Assembly: GCA_039182715.1 (NCBI GenBank)
Contig: JBCDBY010000252.1
Location: 1-6,734 of the forward strand
Length of the DNA: 6,734 nt
Origin: JBCDBY01 sp039182715
GTDB lineage: Bacteria; Planctomycetota; PLA2
Direction: 5' to 3'
The position numbers were made by a program, and so were the translations under genes. The notes beneath the pieces are model-generated. The model had not been told where the DNA came from. It was given only the letters and a program-made list of their open reading frames with translations, and did no database searches. Numbering within the stretch: position 1 is the first letter of the stretch; each line of letters starts with the position of its first letter. Below, piece by piece: positions 1 to 6,588 of the stretch.

Positions 1-74
1 ACGGCGGCGTGGTGCTCGTCGTCGGGCAAGGCGAGGACCGGACGGGGCTCTCGATTACGATCGAGCCGCGTTGA
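1..74 (+). CDS. C-terminal end of an unidentified upstream gene (partial)
   Basis: Reading from base 3, 23 codons run without interruption to a TGA at 72-74. The peptide is hydrophobic and glycine-rich at first (GGVVLVVGQGE) and ends LSITIEPR. The stop overlaps the TTG start of the following helicase gene (TTGA), an arrangement typical of translationally coupled neighbours, which is the main support for this being a real gene end. The visible stretch is too short to assign a family or function. It may be a beta-strand-rich end of a larger domain, but that is a guess. The gene continues off the left edge. Confidence 0.6.
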   Translation, partial: GGVVLVVGQGEDRTGLSITIEPR

Positions 75-2209
75 ACTCCCCGATCCTCCAGGACGTCAAT
101 GACGCGCAGCGGCGCGCCATCACCCACGGGCCCGGCCCGCTGCTGGTCATCGCCGGCGCCGGCTCCGGGAAGACGCGCGTCATTACCCGCCGGATCGCCC
201 ATCTGCTGCACAACGGGGTCGCGCCGTGGGAGATCACCGCGCTCACCTTCACCAACAAGGCGGCGCGCGAGATGCGTGCACGCGTGGCGGCGATGGTGCC
301 CGCCGCCGACCTCTGGGTCTGCACCTTTCACGCCTTCGCGGCACGCGCGCTGCGGCGGTGGGGCGAAGCGCTCGGCTACACGCGCGAGTTCACCATCTAC
401 GACACCGAGGACCGCAACAACCTCATCAAGACGATCCTGAAGGAGAAGGCGATCGACGGAGTGCGGCCGGCGGAGGTGGCCAACGACCTGAGTCGCATGA
501 AGAACGGCATGGGGCGCATCGAGCACCACGGGTTCCACGCCGAGATGATCACCAAGGTGATGGTCGCGTACGACGAGCGCATGCGGGCGGCGAATGCGAT
601 GGATTTCGACGACCTGCTCGTCAACCTCGGGCGTCTGCTGGCGGAGGTGGACGCGGCGCGCGCGGGTCTGCAGCGGCGGGGGACCTGGCTGCTGGTCGAC
701 GAGTACCAGGACACCAACAAGATCCAGTACGACATCCTGCAGGGGCTCGCCACCGGCGCGAAGAACGTCTGCGCGACGGGCGATCCCGACCAGTCCATCT
801 ATCGCTGGCGCGGCGCGACGATTCGCAACATCCTCGACTTCGAGAAGGATTTCGACGGCGCCTCGGTGATCACGCTGGATCAGAACTACCGCAGCACGAA
901 GTCGATCCTCGCCGTCGCCAACGCGGTCATCCGCCACAACCGGGATCGCTACGAGAAGGAGCTCGTCACCGCCAACGAGGAGGGCGAACGCGTGCGGGAG
1001 GCGCGCTGTCTCGACGAGACCGACGAGGCGATGGCGGCGGCACGCCAGGCGCTGCAGTGGATCGAGGCGGGGCGGCGCGCGGGCGACATCGCGCTCTTCT
1101 ACCGCGTCAACGCGCAGTCGCGCACGATCGAACGCGGCCTGCGCGATCTGGGCGTGCCCTATCGCATCGTCGGCTCGGTGGAGTTCTACAAGCGTAAGGA
1201 GGTCAAGGACGTGCTCGCGTACGTGCGCGTGGCGCGCAACCCGCGCGACATCGCTTCGTTCCTGCGCATCTTCAACACGCCGACGCGCGGGCTGGGCAAG
1301 ACGACCGAGCAGCGTCTGCTTGATGCCGCCATCGACGAGGGCGTCATGCCGCGCGCGCTGTTGCGCGACCGCGAGGGGCTTGCCCGCTTTGCCCGCGCGC
1401 GCAAGGCGCTGACCGCATTCGCGCAGATGCTCGACGAGATCGAGGCGCTCGACCCGACCGACCCGGCGTCGTTCATCGAGACGGTCATCACGAAGACGGA
1501 GTACCGCAAGTTCCTCGGCGAGGGCACGGCGCTGGCCGAGGCGGATCGCATCGCCAACGTGGACGAGCTGATCAACGCGGCGGCGGAGTACGCGCTGCGT
1601 GAGCCGGCGGGGGGCATCGACGGTTTCCTCGAGGAGAATGCGCTGGTCAGCGACCAGGACACCTACGACGACCAGCAGGATGCGGTCACGCTGATGACGG
1701 TGCACAGCGCGAAAGGGCTGGAGTTCCCCTGCGTGGCGGTGACGGGCCTGGAGGAGCAGGTCTTCCCGCACGCGCTCAGCCTCGATTCGCCGGAAGAGGT
1801 GGAGGAGGAGCGGCGGCTCTTCTACGTGGCGGTGACGCGGGCGCGCAAGGAGCTCATGCTGCTGCACGCCTCGTCCCGGATGCGCTACGGTGCGCCGACG
1901 CCGTCGATTCCTTCGCGGTTCCTCGACGAGATTCCCGACGACCTGCTGGAGGTCGACCACCGCGGCGTCGACCCGTTCGGGGGAGGTCGCGACGACGGGT
2001 TCCAGGACATCGTCTACGACGAGGAGGCGGCCTATCGCAGCGACGCGCCGCTTTTCCGCGCCGGCGAGCGCGTGCGCCACCAGCTGTTCGGAACGGGCCG
2101 CGTCGTCGCGGTGCGCTCGGCGGGCGGCGCCACCCGCGTCACCGTGGAGTTCGACAACGCGGGGCGCAAGGAGCTGAGCCTCGAGTTCGCGAACCTCCAG
2201 AAGCTTTAG
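71..2209 (+). CDS. pcrA: PcrA/UvrD-type superfamily 1A ATP-dependent DNA helicase
   Basis: A 712-residue 3'-5' DNA helicase of the UvrD/PcrA/Rep family, which translocates on single-stranded DNA using ATP in nucleotide excision repair, replication-fork maintenance and removal of RecA or stalled RNA polymerase. All SF1A motifs are visible in order: Q-motif glutamine Q13, Walker A GAGSGKT (29-35), motif Ia TNKAAREM (61-68), Ib TFHAFAAR (85-92), Walker B DEYQDT (210-215), motif III GDPDQSIYRWRGA (237-249), motif IV QNYRS (271-275), motif V TVHSAKGLEF (543-552) and motif VI YVAVTRAR (585-592). The C-terminus (about 661-712, GERVRHQLFGTGRVVAV then a VEF strand) is the Tudor-like domain found in PcrA/UvrD that contacts RNA polymerase. 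Length is normal for PcrA. The TTG start is chosen because it puts the Q-motif at the usual distance from the N-terminus and overlaps the upstream TGA; no strong Shine-Dalgarno sequence precedes it, so coupling to the upstream gene is likely. No motif residue is missing. The PcrA-versus-UvrD name is a convention; the family call is secure. Confidence 0.96.
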   Translation: MNSPILQDVNDAQRRAITHGPGPLLVIAGAGSGKTRVITRRIAHLLHNGVAPWEITALTFTNKAAREMRARVAAMVPAADLWVCTFHAFAARALRRWGEALGYTREFTIYDTEDRNNLIKTILKEKAIDGVRPAEVANDLSRMKNGMGRIEHHGFHAEMITKVMVAYDERMRAANAMDFDDLLVNLGRLLAEVDAARAGLQRRGTWLLVDEYQDTNKIQYDILQGLATGAKNVCATGDPDQSIYRWRGATIRNILDFEKDFDGASVITLDQNYRSTKSILAVANAVIRHNRDRYEKELVTANEEGERVREARCLDETDEAMAAARQALQWIEAGRRAGDIALFYRVNAQSRTIERGLRDLGVPYRIVGSVEFYKRKEVKDVLAYVRVARNPRDIASFLRIFNTPTRGLGKTTEQRLLDAAIDEGVMPRALLRDREGLARFARARKALTAFAQMLDEIEALDPTDPASFIETVITKTEYRKFLGEGTALAEADRIANVDELINAAAEYALREPAGGIDGFLEENALVSDQDTYDDQQDAVTLMTVHSAKGLEFPCVAVTGLEEQVFPHALSLDSPEEVEEERRLFYVAVTRARKELMLLHASSRMRYGAPTPSIPSRFLDEIPDDLLEVDHRGVDPFGGGRDDGFQDIVYDEEAAYRSDAPLFRAGERVRHQLFGTGRVVAVRSAGGATRVTVEFDNAGRKELSLEFANLQKL

Positions 2210-2232
2210 GGGCGAGCGCCTCGGAGGGCCGG

Positions 2233-2408
2233 GAGGCGCGGGGGATGGCGCGCGGAGACGCGGAGGCCCCGCGGGGACACGGAGGGCCTCCGATCGATCG
2301 TCGCCCCATCTCTCCATGCAAGCGAAAGGAGGTCGGGCGCGATGATCGCAAAGGTCGCTCGAGTCGTTCTCCGCGCCTCCGCGATGCCTCCGCGCTTCCG
2401 CGCGACAT
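2233..2408 (+). repeat. GC-rich interspersed repeat, copy A, with inverted arms
   Basis: The block begins 24 bases after the helicase stop. Bases 2233-2267 match 6589-6624 of copy B except for one inserted A, with 24 identical bases in a row (2244-2267 and 6601-6624). The next 25 bases align without gaps at 19 positions. A further 13-base identity (2363-2375 and 6722-6734) lies 95 and 97 bases later. Within copy A, the left arm 2245-2267 and right arm 2386-2408 are inverted repeats matching at 20 of 23 positions, so the unit could fold back on itself. Both arms are built from an 8-bp period: gcgcggag/acgcggag on the left, and ctccgcgc variants at 2369, 2377, 2388, 2396 and 2411 on the right. 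Repeats of this style recur in several GC-rich bacterial genomes (from memory, not checked). No transposase is present. It could be a MITE-like element, a REP/BIME-like intergenic unit, or an RNA-structure element at the 3' end of transcripts. Confidence 0.75.
2261..2292 (+). other. Stem-loop in repeat copy A (possible 3'-end structure)
   Basis: CGGAGGCCC (2261-2269) pairs perfectly with GGGCCTCCG (2284-2292), leaving a 14-base loop that itself contains a small CG-rich palindrome. The hairpin lies 51 bases after the helicase stop. The same hairpin occurs in copy B with a compensatory change. There is no T-run after the stem, so it does not fit a classical intrinsic terminator, but it could protect a 3' end or assist termination. 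Confidence 0.6.
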
Positions 2409-2410
2409 AG
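2342..2410 (+). CDS. Possible 22-residue leader-type peptide behind a strong Shine-Dalgarno sequence
   Basis: AAGGAGGT at 2326-2333 is a full match to the anti-Shine-Dalgarno end of 16S rRNA and stands 8 bases before an ATG at 2342, ideal spacing. The frame runs 22 codons (starting MIAKVARVVLRAS) to TAG at 2408-2410. The peptide is basic and mildly amphipathic. It is the only perfect Shine-Dalgarno sequence noticed ahead of a start codon in the window; the annotated genes lack one. Against it, most of the frame is formed by the 8-bp repeat of copy A, and the matching part of copy B has no such ribosome site. It may be chance, or a small peptide ahead of the FHA operon. Confidence 0.2.
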   Translation: MIAKVARVVLRASAMPPRFRAT

Positions 2411-2420
2411 CTCCGCGCCT

Positions 2421-2483
2421 CCCCCCCCACCCGGGCCCGCCCCCCCACCGGACCCCCCCCGCAACTTTGCCCCCCCAAACCCC
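2421..2483. other. Cluster of long C-tracts (G-quadruplex-capable on the - strand)
   Basis: In 63 bases there are runs of C8 (2421-2428), C3 (2430-2432), C3 (2436-2438), C7 (2440-2446), C8 (2453-2460), C7 (2470-2476) and C4 (2480-2483), separated by short spacers. The complementary strand therefore carries at least four G-runs of four or more, enough for a G-quadruplex, and the + strand could form an i-motif. The cluster ends 27 bases before the promoter-like box of the FHA operon. Homopolymers of this length are also prone to slippage and to sequencing or assembly error. Confidence 0.7.
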
Positions 2484-2510
2484 GGAAAATGGGCAGGGGT
2501 ACAAAGCTCC

Positions 2511-2516
2511 TATACT
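2511..2516 (+). promoter_or_regulatory. Candidate -10 element for the FHA operon
   Basis: TATACT at 2511-2516 matches the sigma-70 -10 consensus at five of six positions and sits in an AT-rich island (about 2510-2534) in otherwise very GC-rich DNA, directly before the FHA-CAP gene. Transcription would begin near 2523, giving a 5' leader of roughly a dozen bases and no room for a standard ribosome site. No convincing -35 box is found 16-18 bases upstream (the region reads AATGGGCAGG), so it may depend on an activator or another sigma factor. Inferred from sequence only. Confidence 0.4.
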
Positions 2517-2535
2517 GTGCGTAGATTCTATTGAT

Positions 2536-5217
2536 ATGCCGTTTCTGAAGGTCTTCACCGGTGGCGAGGAGCGCACCGTTTTCCTGGGCGACGATCCCAT
2601 CGTCTTTGGCCGGGGCGACGACGTCGACGTGCTGCTCAAGGACGTCAAGGTCAGTCGTGAACACTGCGTCATCGAGAAGAACGACAAGGGCGCCTGGCGC
2701 GTGCTCGACCTGCAGTCGGGCAACGGGACGCGCGTCAACGGCGCGCCCATTCGCTCCCACGTGCTCGAGCCCGAGGACGTGGTCGAGGTGGGCGACGCGA
2801 AGGTGCTCTTCGCGGCCGAAGCGGCGGCCGTCGTCGTCCAGAGCGAGCCGGAGCCGGTCGCGGAGTCCGTCCACGACGAGCCCCGGGAGCGGCCCGCGCG
2901 CGCGTCGTCGCGACGTGCGCCGGCGAAGAAGAACAACCAGGTCCTCTTCCTGAGCCTCGCCGTCGCCGGCGTGGTGGCGCTGCTCTTCCTTTGGAAGTCG
3001 GGCGGGTCCAATGAGACGGACGCGCCGACGAACCCGGACGGGAAGACGACGGCGAAGGCGTCCGCGCCGGTCGAGAGAACGGAGCCGAAGCCGAGCGGCC
3101 CGACGGCCGCGTCGATCCTCGCGGAGCTGCCGGCCGACCTCTCCATCTACGACCGCGTCACCGAGCTCGAGGCGCGCGCCGCGAAGGCGCCGCGGTCGCA
3201 GAAGCCCGCCTATCGCGCCGCCGTCGAGCAGGCGCGCGCCGTCGTCAAGGCGAAGCGCGATGTCTTCTTCGGCGCGCTGGAAAGCGAGTTCAGGAAGCAG
3301 CTCGAAGCGGGGCAGTTCAGCCGCGCGCGCGAGATGTGGTTCTTCCTGCGCGGCGACGACGAGTGGACGCCCATTCCGCGGCACTATCGCGATCGCATCA
3401 TTCAGGCGATGACCGACCTCGAGCATCAGGCTTCCGCGGCGCGGACCAAGGTGCTCGACGACGTGTCGCGCGCCCAGGACGCGCACGACTTCGACCACGC
3501 CGAGAAGCTGGTGCGCGACGTCCTGCCGCGGTTCGCCGGCACCTCCGTGGAGCGCAGCCTGCACGAGCGTCTCGAGGAGATCGCCCGTGCGCGCGCCGGC
3601 GGGAGGACGAGCGGTCCCTCGCGCATGCCGACGCGCGTGCGGGCGGACACCGCCAAGCAGCTCGCCGCCCTGCTGGCGCAATTGCCGCAGCGCGATTTCG
3701 CCGCGGTCGCCAAGGGCATCCAGGCGCTGGGCGCCGAGGCGTCGGACCCGGCCGCGCGCGCGGAGCTGCAGCGGCGCGCCTCCGAGGTCCAGGCGGCGGC
3801 CGATCTGCAGGCGAAGCTGCTCGCGACGCTGGCGGCCGGCAAGGCGCCGAAGAAGCAGATCGCGAAGCGCTGGCGCGTTCTCGCCGGCGATGGGGCGGGC
3901 CTCCAGGTGCGCACCAAGGGCAACGAGGTCGTCTGGCCCTGGACCGAGGTGCCGCCCAAGCTGCACCTCGCCCTGCTCGCGCGCGAGGGCGGCGGCGTCG
4001 GTCTCGCAGTGGCGGCACACGCCATCGGCGGCGAGGAGGAGCGCCTCGAGGCGCTCGCGCTCGTCTACGCCGACGGTCGCACCGACCCGGCGACCGACCG
4101 CTACCTCGCCGAGGTGGTGCGCAAGGAGACGATTCCCGAGGGCGGCTACGTCGTCCACGGCGGCGAGCTGCTGGCGCGCGCGGAGTTCGTCAAGCGCCAG
4201 GAAGAGGCGCTCATCGCGCAGTACAAGGAGCAGCTGGCCAAGGCGCACACGGCGATCCTCGCCGACAACGCGCTCAAGAAGCTCGACAAGCTGATCGCGA
4301 AGAAGAACGAACTCGACGAGCGGCGCAACCACGCGCTGCAGCTCATCTTCGACGAGAAGAAGTACTTCTACCCGTACCGCGACCGCATGAACGAGTACGC
4401 GCCGGTCCAGATGGAGGTCGATGCGCGCGTCGAGAAGGTGCGCGAGCTGTGGGAGGACCGGAGCACCGTCAAGGTGAAGGCGTCCGACTCCATGAAGCGC
4501 TCGCTCAAGGCGTTCGACGAGGCGGTGCGCGAGCTCAAGAAGCGCTTCGTCGACGTCGAGGAGAAGGTCGACGACATCAACTTCCTGCGCTCCTACTTCG
4601 GCAAGAAGTTCGATATTCGGACGCTCTACCGCACCGGCGACGAGCGCGAGCTGCTTTCCTACTCCGTCGAGGTGATGGAGTGGAACACGACCGTCTCCGG
4701 GGACATCACGTCGGTCGAGCGGGAGCAGGTGCGCGTGACCAACGAGTACCGCATGATGTTCGGCCGCTGGCCGGTGCGCATCGTTGCGCTGCTCGTCAAG
4801 AGCTCCCGCGACCACTGCGAGGAGATGAGCCGGCTCGGCTACTTCGGCCACTTCAGCCCGACGCCGGGCCGCAAGACGCCCTTCGACCGCATGCGGCTGG
4901 TCGGCTACCAGTTCGGCTCGTCCGAGAACTGCGTGATGGGCACGAGCGACCCGAAGTCGGCGCACGAGCGCTGGTGCCACTCCAGCGGCCATCACCGCAA
5001 CCTGCTGACCGCCGCCTGGACCGAGATGGGCACCGGCCACTACGGGCGCTACATGACGCAGAACTTCGGCCGCGCGCCCCAGTTCCGCGGCAAGGGTCCG
5101 ACGACCCCGGGACCCGGCAACGAGGGGCCCGCCCCCGGTGACACGATCGAGGGCGAGGACGACGAAGAGCAAGGGTCCGATGACCGCGACCCCTACGACT
5201 ACGAGAGCGAGGACTAG
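2536..5217 (+). CDS. Membrane-anchored FHA domain protein with extracytoplasmic CAP (SCP/YkwD-like) domain
   Basis: An 893-residue protein. Residues 1-95 form an FHA domain with the phosphothreonine-binding residues in place: GR (25-26), SREH (40-43) and SGNGTRVNG (61-69). An acidic then basic linker (RRAPAKK before the membrane) leads to one transmembrane helix at about 136-153. Positive-inside logic puts the FHA domain in the cytoplasm and the rest outside. Residues 190-450 are helical, partly TPR-like; 450-500 looks beta-rich (WRVLAGDGAGLQVR, VVWPWTEVPP); 545-680 is charged helix, probably coiled coil. A CAP domain occupies about 727-846: VTNEYR (734-739), GHFSPTPGRKTPFDRM with H772, SENC with E797, HSSGHHRN with H819, and YMTQNFG (839-845). 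These match the His/Glu cavity of CAP proteins, whose bacterial members have largely unknown function. Three cysteines (761, 799, 814) all lie in this domain. A 50-residue tail is Pro/Gly-rich then strongly acidic. The ATG at 2536 is chosen because it starts the FHA fold and follows the promoter-like patch; an open frame reaching back to 2245 would only translate repeat DNA and C-tracts. The gene is unnamed as far as I know; the domain calls are firm, the role is not. Confidence 0.92.
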   Translation: MPFLKVFTGGEERTVFLGDDPIVFGRGDDVDVLLKDVKVSREHCVIEKNDKGAWRVLDLQSGNGTRVNGAPIRSHVLEPEDVVEVGDAKVLFAAEAAAVVVQSEPEPVAESVHDEPRERPARASSRRAPAKKNNQVLFLSLAVAGVVALLFLWKSGGSNETDAPTNPDGKTTAKASAPVERTEPKPSGPTAASILAELPADLSIYDRVTELEARAAKAPRSQKPAYRAAVEQARAVVKAKRDVFFGALESEFRKQLEAGQFSRAREMWFFLRGDDEWTPIPRHYRDRIIQAMTDLEHQASAARTKVLDDVSRAQDAHDFDHAEKLVRDVLPRFAGTSVERSLHERLEEIARARAGGRTSGPSRMPTRVRADTAKQLAALLAQLPQRDFAAVAKGIQALGAEASDPAARAELQRRASEVQAAADLQAKLLATLAAGKAPKKQIAKRWRVLAGDGAGLQVRTKGNEVVWPWTEVPPKLHLALLAREGGGVGLAVAAHAIGGEEERLEALALVYADGRTDPATDRYLAEVVRKETIPEGGYVVHGGELLARAEFVKRQEEALIAQYKEQLAKAHTAILADNALKKLDKLIAKKNELDERRNHALQLIFDEKKYFYPYRDRMNEYAPVQMEVDARVEKVRELWEDRSTVKVKASDSMKRSLKAFDEAVRELKKRFVDVEEKVDDINFLRSYFGKKFDIRTLYRTGDERELLSYSVEVMEWNTTVSGDITSVEREQVRVTNEYRMMFGRWPVRIVALLVKSSRDHCEEMSRLGYFGHFSPTPGRKTPFDRMRLVGYQFGSSENCVMGTSDPKSAHERWCHSSGHHRNLLTAAWTEMGTGHYGRYMTQNFGRAPQFRGKGPTTPGPGNEGPAPGDTIEGEDDEEQGSDDRDPYDYESED

Positions 5218-6548
5218 TGCCCAGCCTGACCATCCGCGAGAACGGCGTCGAGAGCCGCTTCCAGATCGACTCCGACGAGGTGAAGGTCGGCCGCGCCGCG
5301 CATAACGACGTCGCGCTCGCGGACGGCAAGGCGAGCAAGGAGCATTGCCGCATCGTGCGCGAGGGCGAGGGCTGGAAGCTGATCGACCTCGAGAGCCACA
5401 ACGGCACGCGCGTGAACGGCGACTACGCCAACAAGGCGTGGCTGCACCACGAAGACACCATTCGGATCGGCACGACGGAGCTGCGTTTCGGTCTCGAGGG
5501 CAAGGCGCGCGCCCGTGCGGCCGCCCCGGCTGCCGCCGTTTCGACTGCTGGCTCCGCTGCCGGCTCCGCAGCTGGCTCCTCTGGTGCCGCTGCGCCGCCT
5601 CCGCCGCCGCGTGAGTACGATTACGACGACGATGCCTCGCCGCCTTCGCGGCGCTACAACCGCAAAAGCAGCAGCGACCAGATGGTCATCTACGGCGGCG
5701 CGGTGCTGGGCGTCGTGCTCATCGTGATCCTCGTGCTCAACGTCATGAGCGGCCTGCGGGAGGACGATCACAACGAGCAGGTGCGCAACAACGCGGAGAA
5801 GTACGTCGAGAACGGCCAGTACGAGGAGGCGATCGCCTACCTCATGGAGAACGGCGACGCGAGCGGGACCGGCTACCAGCTGGTGCTCAACCGCATCAAC
5901 GAGCTCGAGAAGCGCATGCCGGCCATGAAGAAGTCGGTCCGCGAGCGCGCGTCGCTGCAGCTGCTCTCCCGCATGTCGCGCAAGATCGCCAACTACGACC
6001 GCGGCGGCTCGGCGTCCCCGGACGAGATTCTCAAGATGATGAATCAGCTCAAGACCGAGTACGCGGGGACGGAAAACGAGGAGCGCGCCGCGCAGACCTT
6101 CCCGGAGTGGTACGCGGGCAACGTGCCGGAGCCGGCCGTCGATCGCCGCAACCCGATGCGCAAGCTCAAGCGCGACTGGGAAGAGGTCTGCGCGCAGGCG
6201 GACGAGTACCGCAAGAAAGAGAACTTCCGCGAGGCGCGCGAGACGCTCGAACGTTTCGTCCGCGTGCGCGAGACGACGCTCGACGAGTTCGATCTGCAGT
6301 GGCTGCGCGGCCAGCTCCGGAACCGCGTCGGCAACATCGAGCGGCTCGCGTCGACCTACTACAGCTCCACCGAGCGCCGCGCCCGCGACCTGATCAAGAA
6401 GAAGCGCTGGGGCCAGGCCACCGATCTCTACCGCAAGGTCATCGCCAACTACGGGATCGACAAGTACGTGCGGAAGGCGAAGGAGGCGATCGCCGAGATC
6501 GAGGAGCTGAAGCGCAAGGACGAGGCGCAGGGCAGCGGGCAGAAGTAG
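5217..6548 (+). CDS. Membrane-anchored FHA domain protein with TPR-like extracytoplasmic helices
   Basis: A 443-residue protein. The FHA domain covers 1-93 with key residues kept: GR (25-26), SKEH (40-43) and NGTRVNG (62-68). A low-complexity linker (about 99-131) of Ala/Gly/Ser then five prolines is followed by an acidic YDYDDD patch and a basic stretch (RRYNRK). One transmembrane helix spans about 156-177. The rest is predicted outside: a TPR-like helix pair at 183-212 (NGQYEEAIAYL), charged helices at 225-295, and further TPR-like helices at 322-350 and 385-432 (RWGQATDLYRKVI), ending in a polar tail. No enzyme motif is seen, so a scaffold or adaptor role is likely. The GTG start shares its G with the TAG stop of the FHA-CAP gene; a weak GAGG lies 4 bases upstream, so translation is probably coupled. 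Its FHA domain resembles that of the preceding protein in length, spacing and even C44 next to the conserved histidine, suggesting an old duplication of the FHA-membrane module. The partner is probably the FHA-CAP protein. Confidence 0.9.
   Translation: MPSLTIRENGVESRFQIDSDEVKVGRAAHNDVALADGKASKEHCRIVREGEGWKLIDLESHNGTRVNGDYANKAWLHHEDTIRIGTTELRFGLEGKARARAAAPAAAVSTAGSAAGSAAGSSGAAAPPPPPREYDYDDDASPPSRRYNRKSSSDQMVIYGGAVLGVVLIVILVLNVMSGLREDDHNEQVRNNAEKYVENGQYEEAIAYLMENGDASGTGYQLVLNRINELEKRMPAMKKSVRERASLQLLSRMSRKIANYDRGGSASPDEILKMMNQLKTEYAGTENEERAAQTFPEWYAGNVPEPAVDRRNPMRKLKRDWEEVCAQADEYRKKENFREARETLERFVRVRETTLDEFDLQWLRGQLRNRVGNIERLASTYYSSTERRARDLIKKKRWGQATDLYRKVIANYGIDKYVRKAKEAIAEIEELKRKDEAQGSGQK
5548..5583 (+). 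repeat. Three imperfect 12-bp tandem units in the FHA linker
   Basis: Units ctggctccgctg (5548-5559), ccggctccgcag (5560-5571) and ctggctcctctg (5572-5583) lie head to tail inside the second FHA gene. Being multiples of three they keep the frame and encode the Ala/Gly/Ser part of the flexible linker between the FHA domain and the membrane helix. Copy number could vary between strains and change linker length without disrupting the protein. Confidence 0.6.
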
Positions 6549-6588
6549 AGGCGCGAAGAGGGGCGCTGAGAGCGGCGCGGAGGGGGCT

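Noticed and set aside
2291..2300. Perfect palindrome CGATCGATCG as an operator
   Set aside because: A 10-base palindrome of GATC/CGAT units is common in GC-rich DNA, no second copy is present, and it is far from the likely promoter.
2233..2422. CRISPR array suggested by repeated GC-rich units
   Set aside because: The units are 8 bp with almost no spacers, in opposing orientation on the two sides, and no cas gene is nearby.
2245..2535. A 97-codon N-terminal extension of the FHA-CAP protein from an ATG at 2245
   Set aside because: It would translate repeat copy A and the C-tracts into Arg/Pro-rich low-complexity sequence and would lie upstream of the promoter-like patch. The FHA fold begins directly at the ATG at 2536.
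3336..5141. A 601-codon frame on the + strand overlapping the FHA-CAP gene
   Set aside because: It is a shifted frame dominated by Arg, Ala and Gly, the usual shadow of GC-rich coding DNA, with no motif.
2206..5172. A 988-codon open frame on the - strand opposite the FHA-CAP gene
   Set aside because: Its product is a run of Arg/Leu/Val/Ala/His-rich sequence without any recognisable domain, and it mirrors the real gene. In GC-rich genes with G/C-ending codons the antisense frame in register rarely meets stops. The + strand product has clear FHA and CAP motifs.
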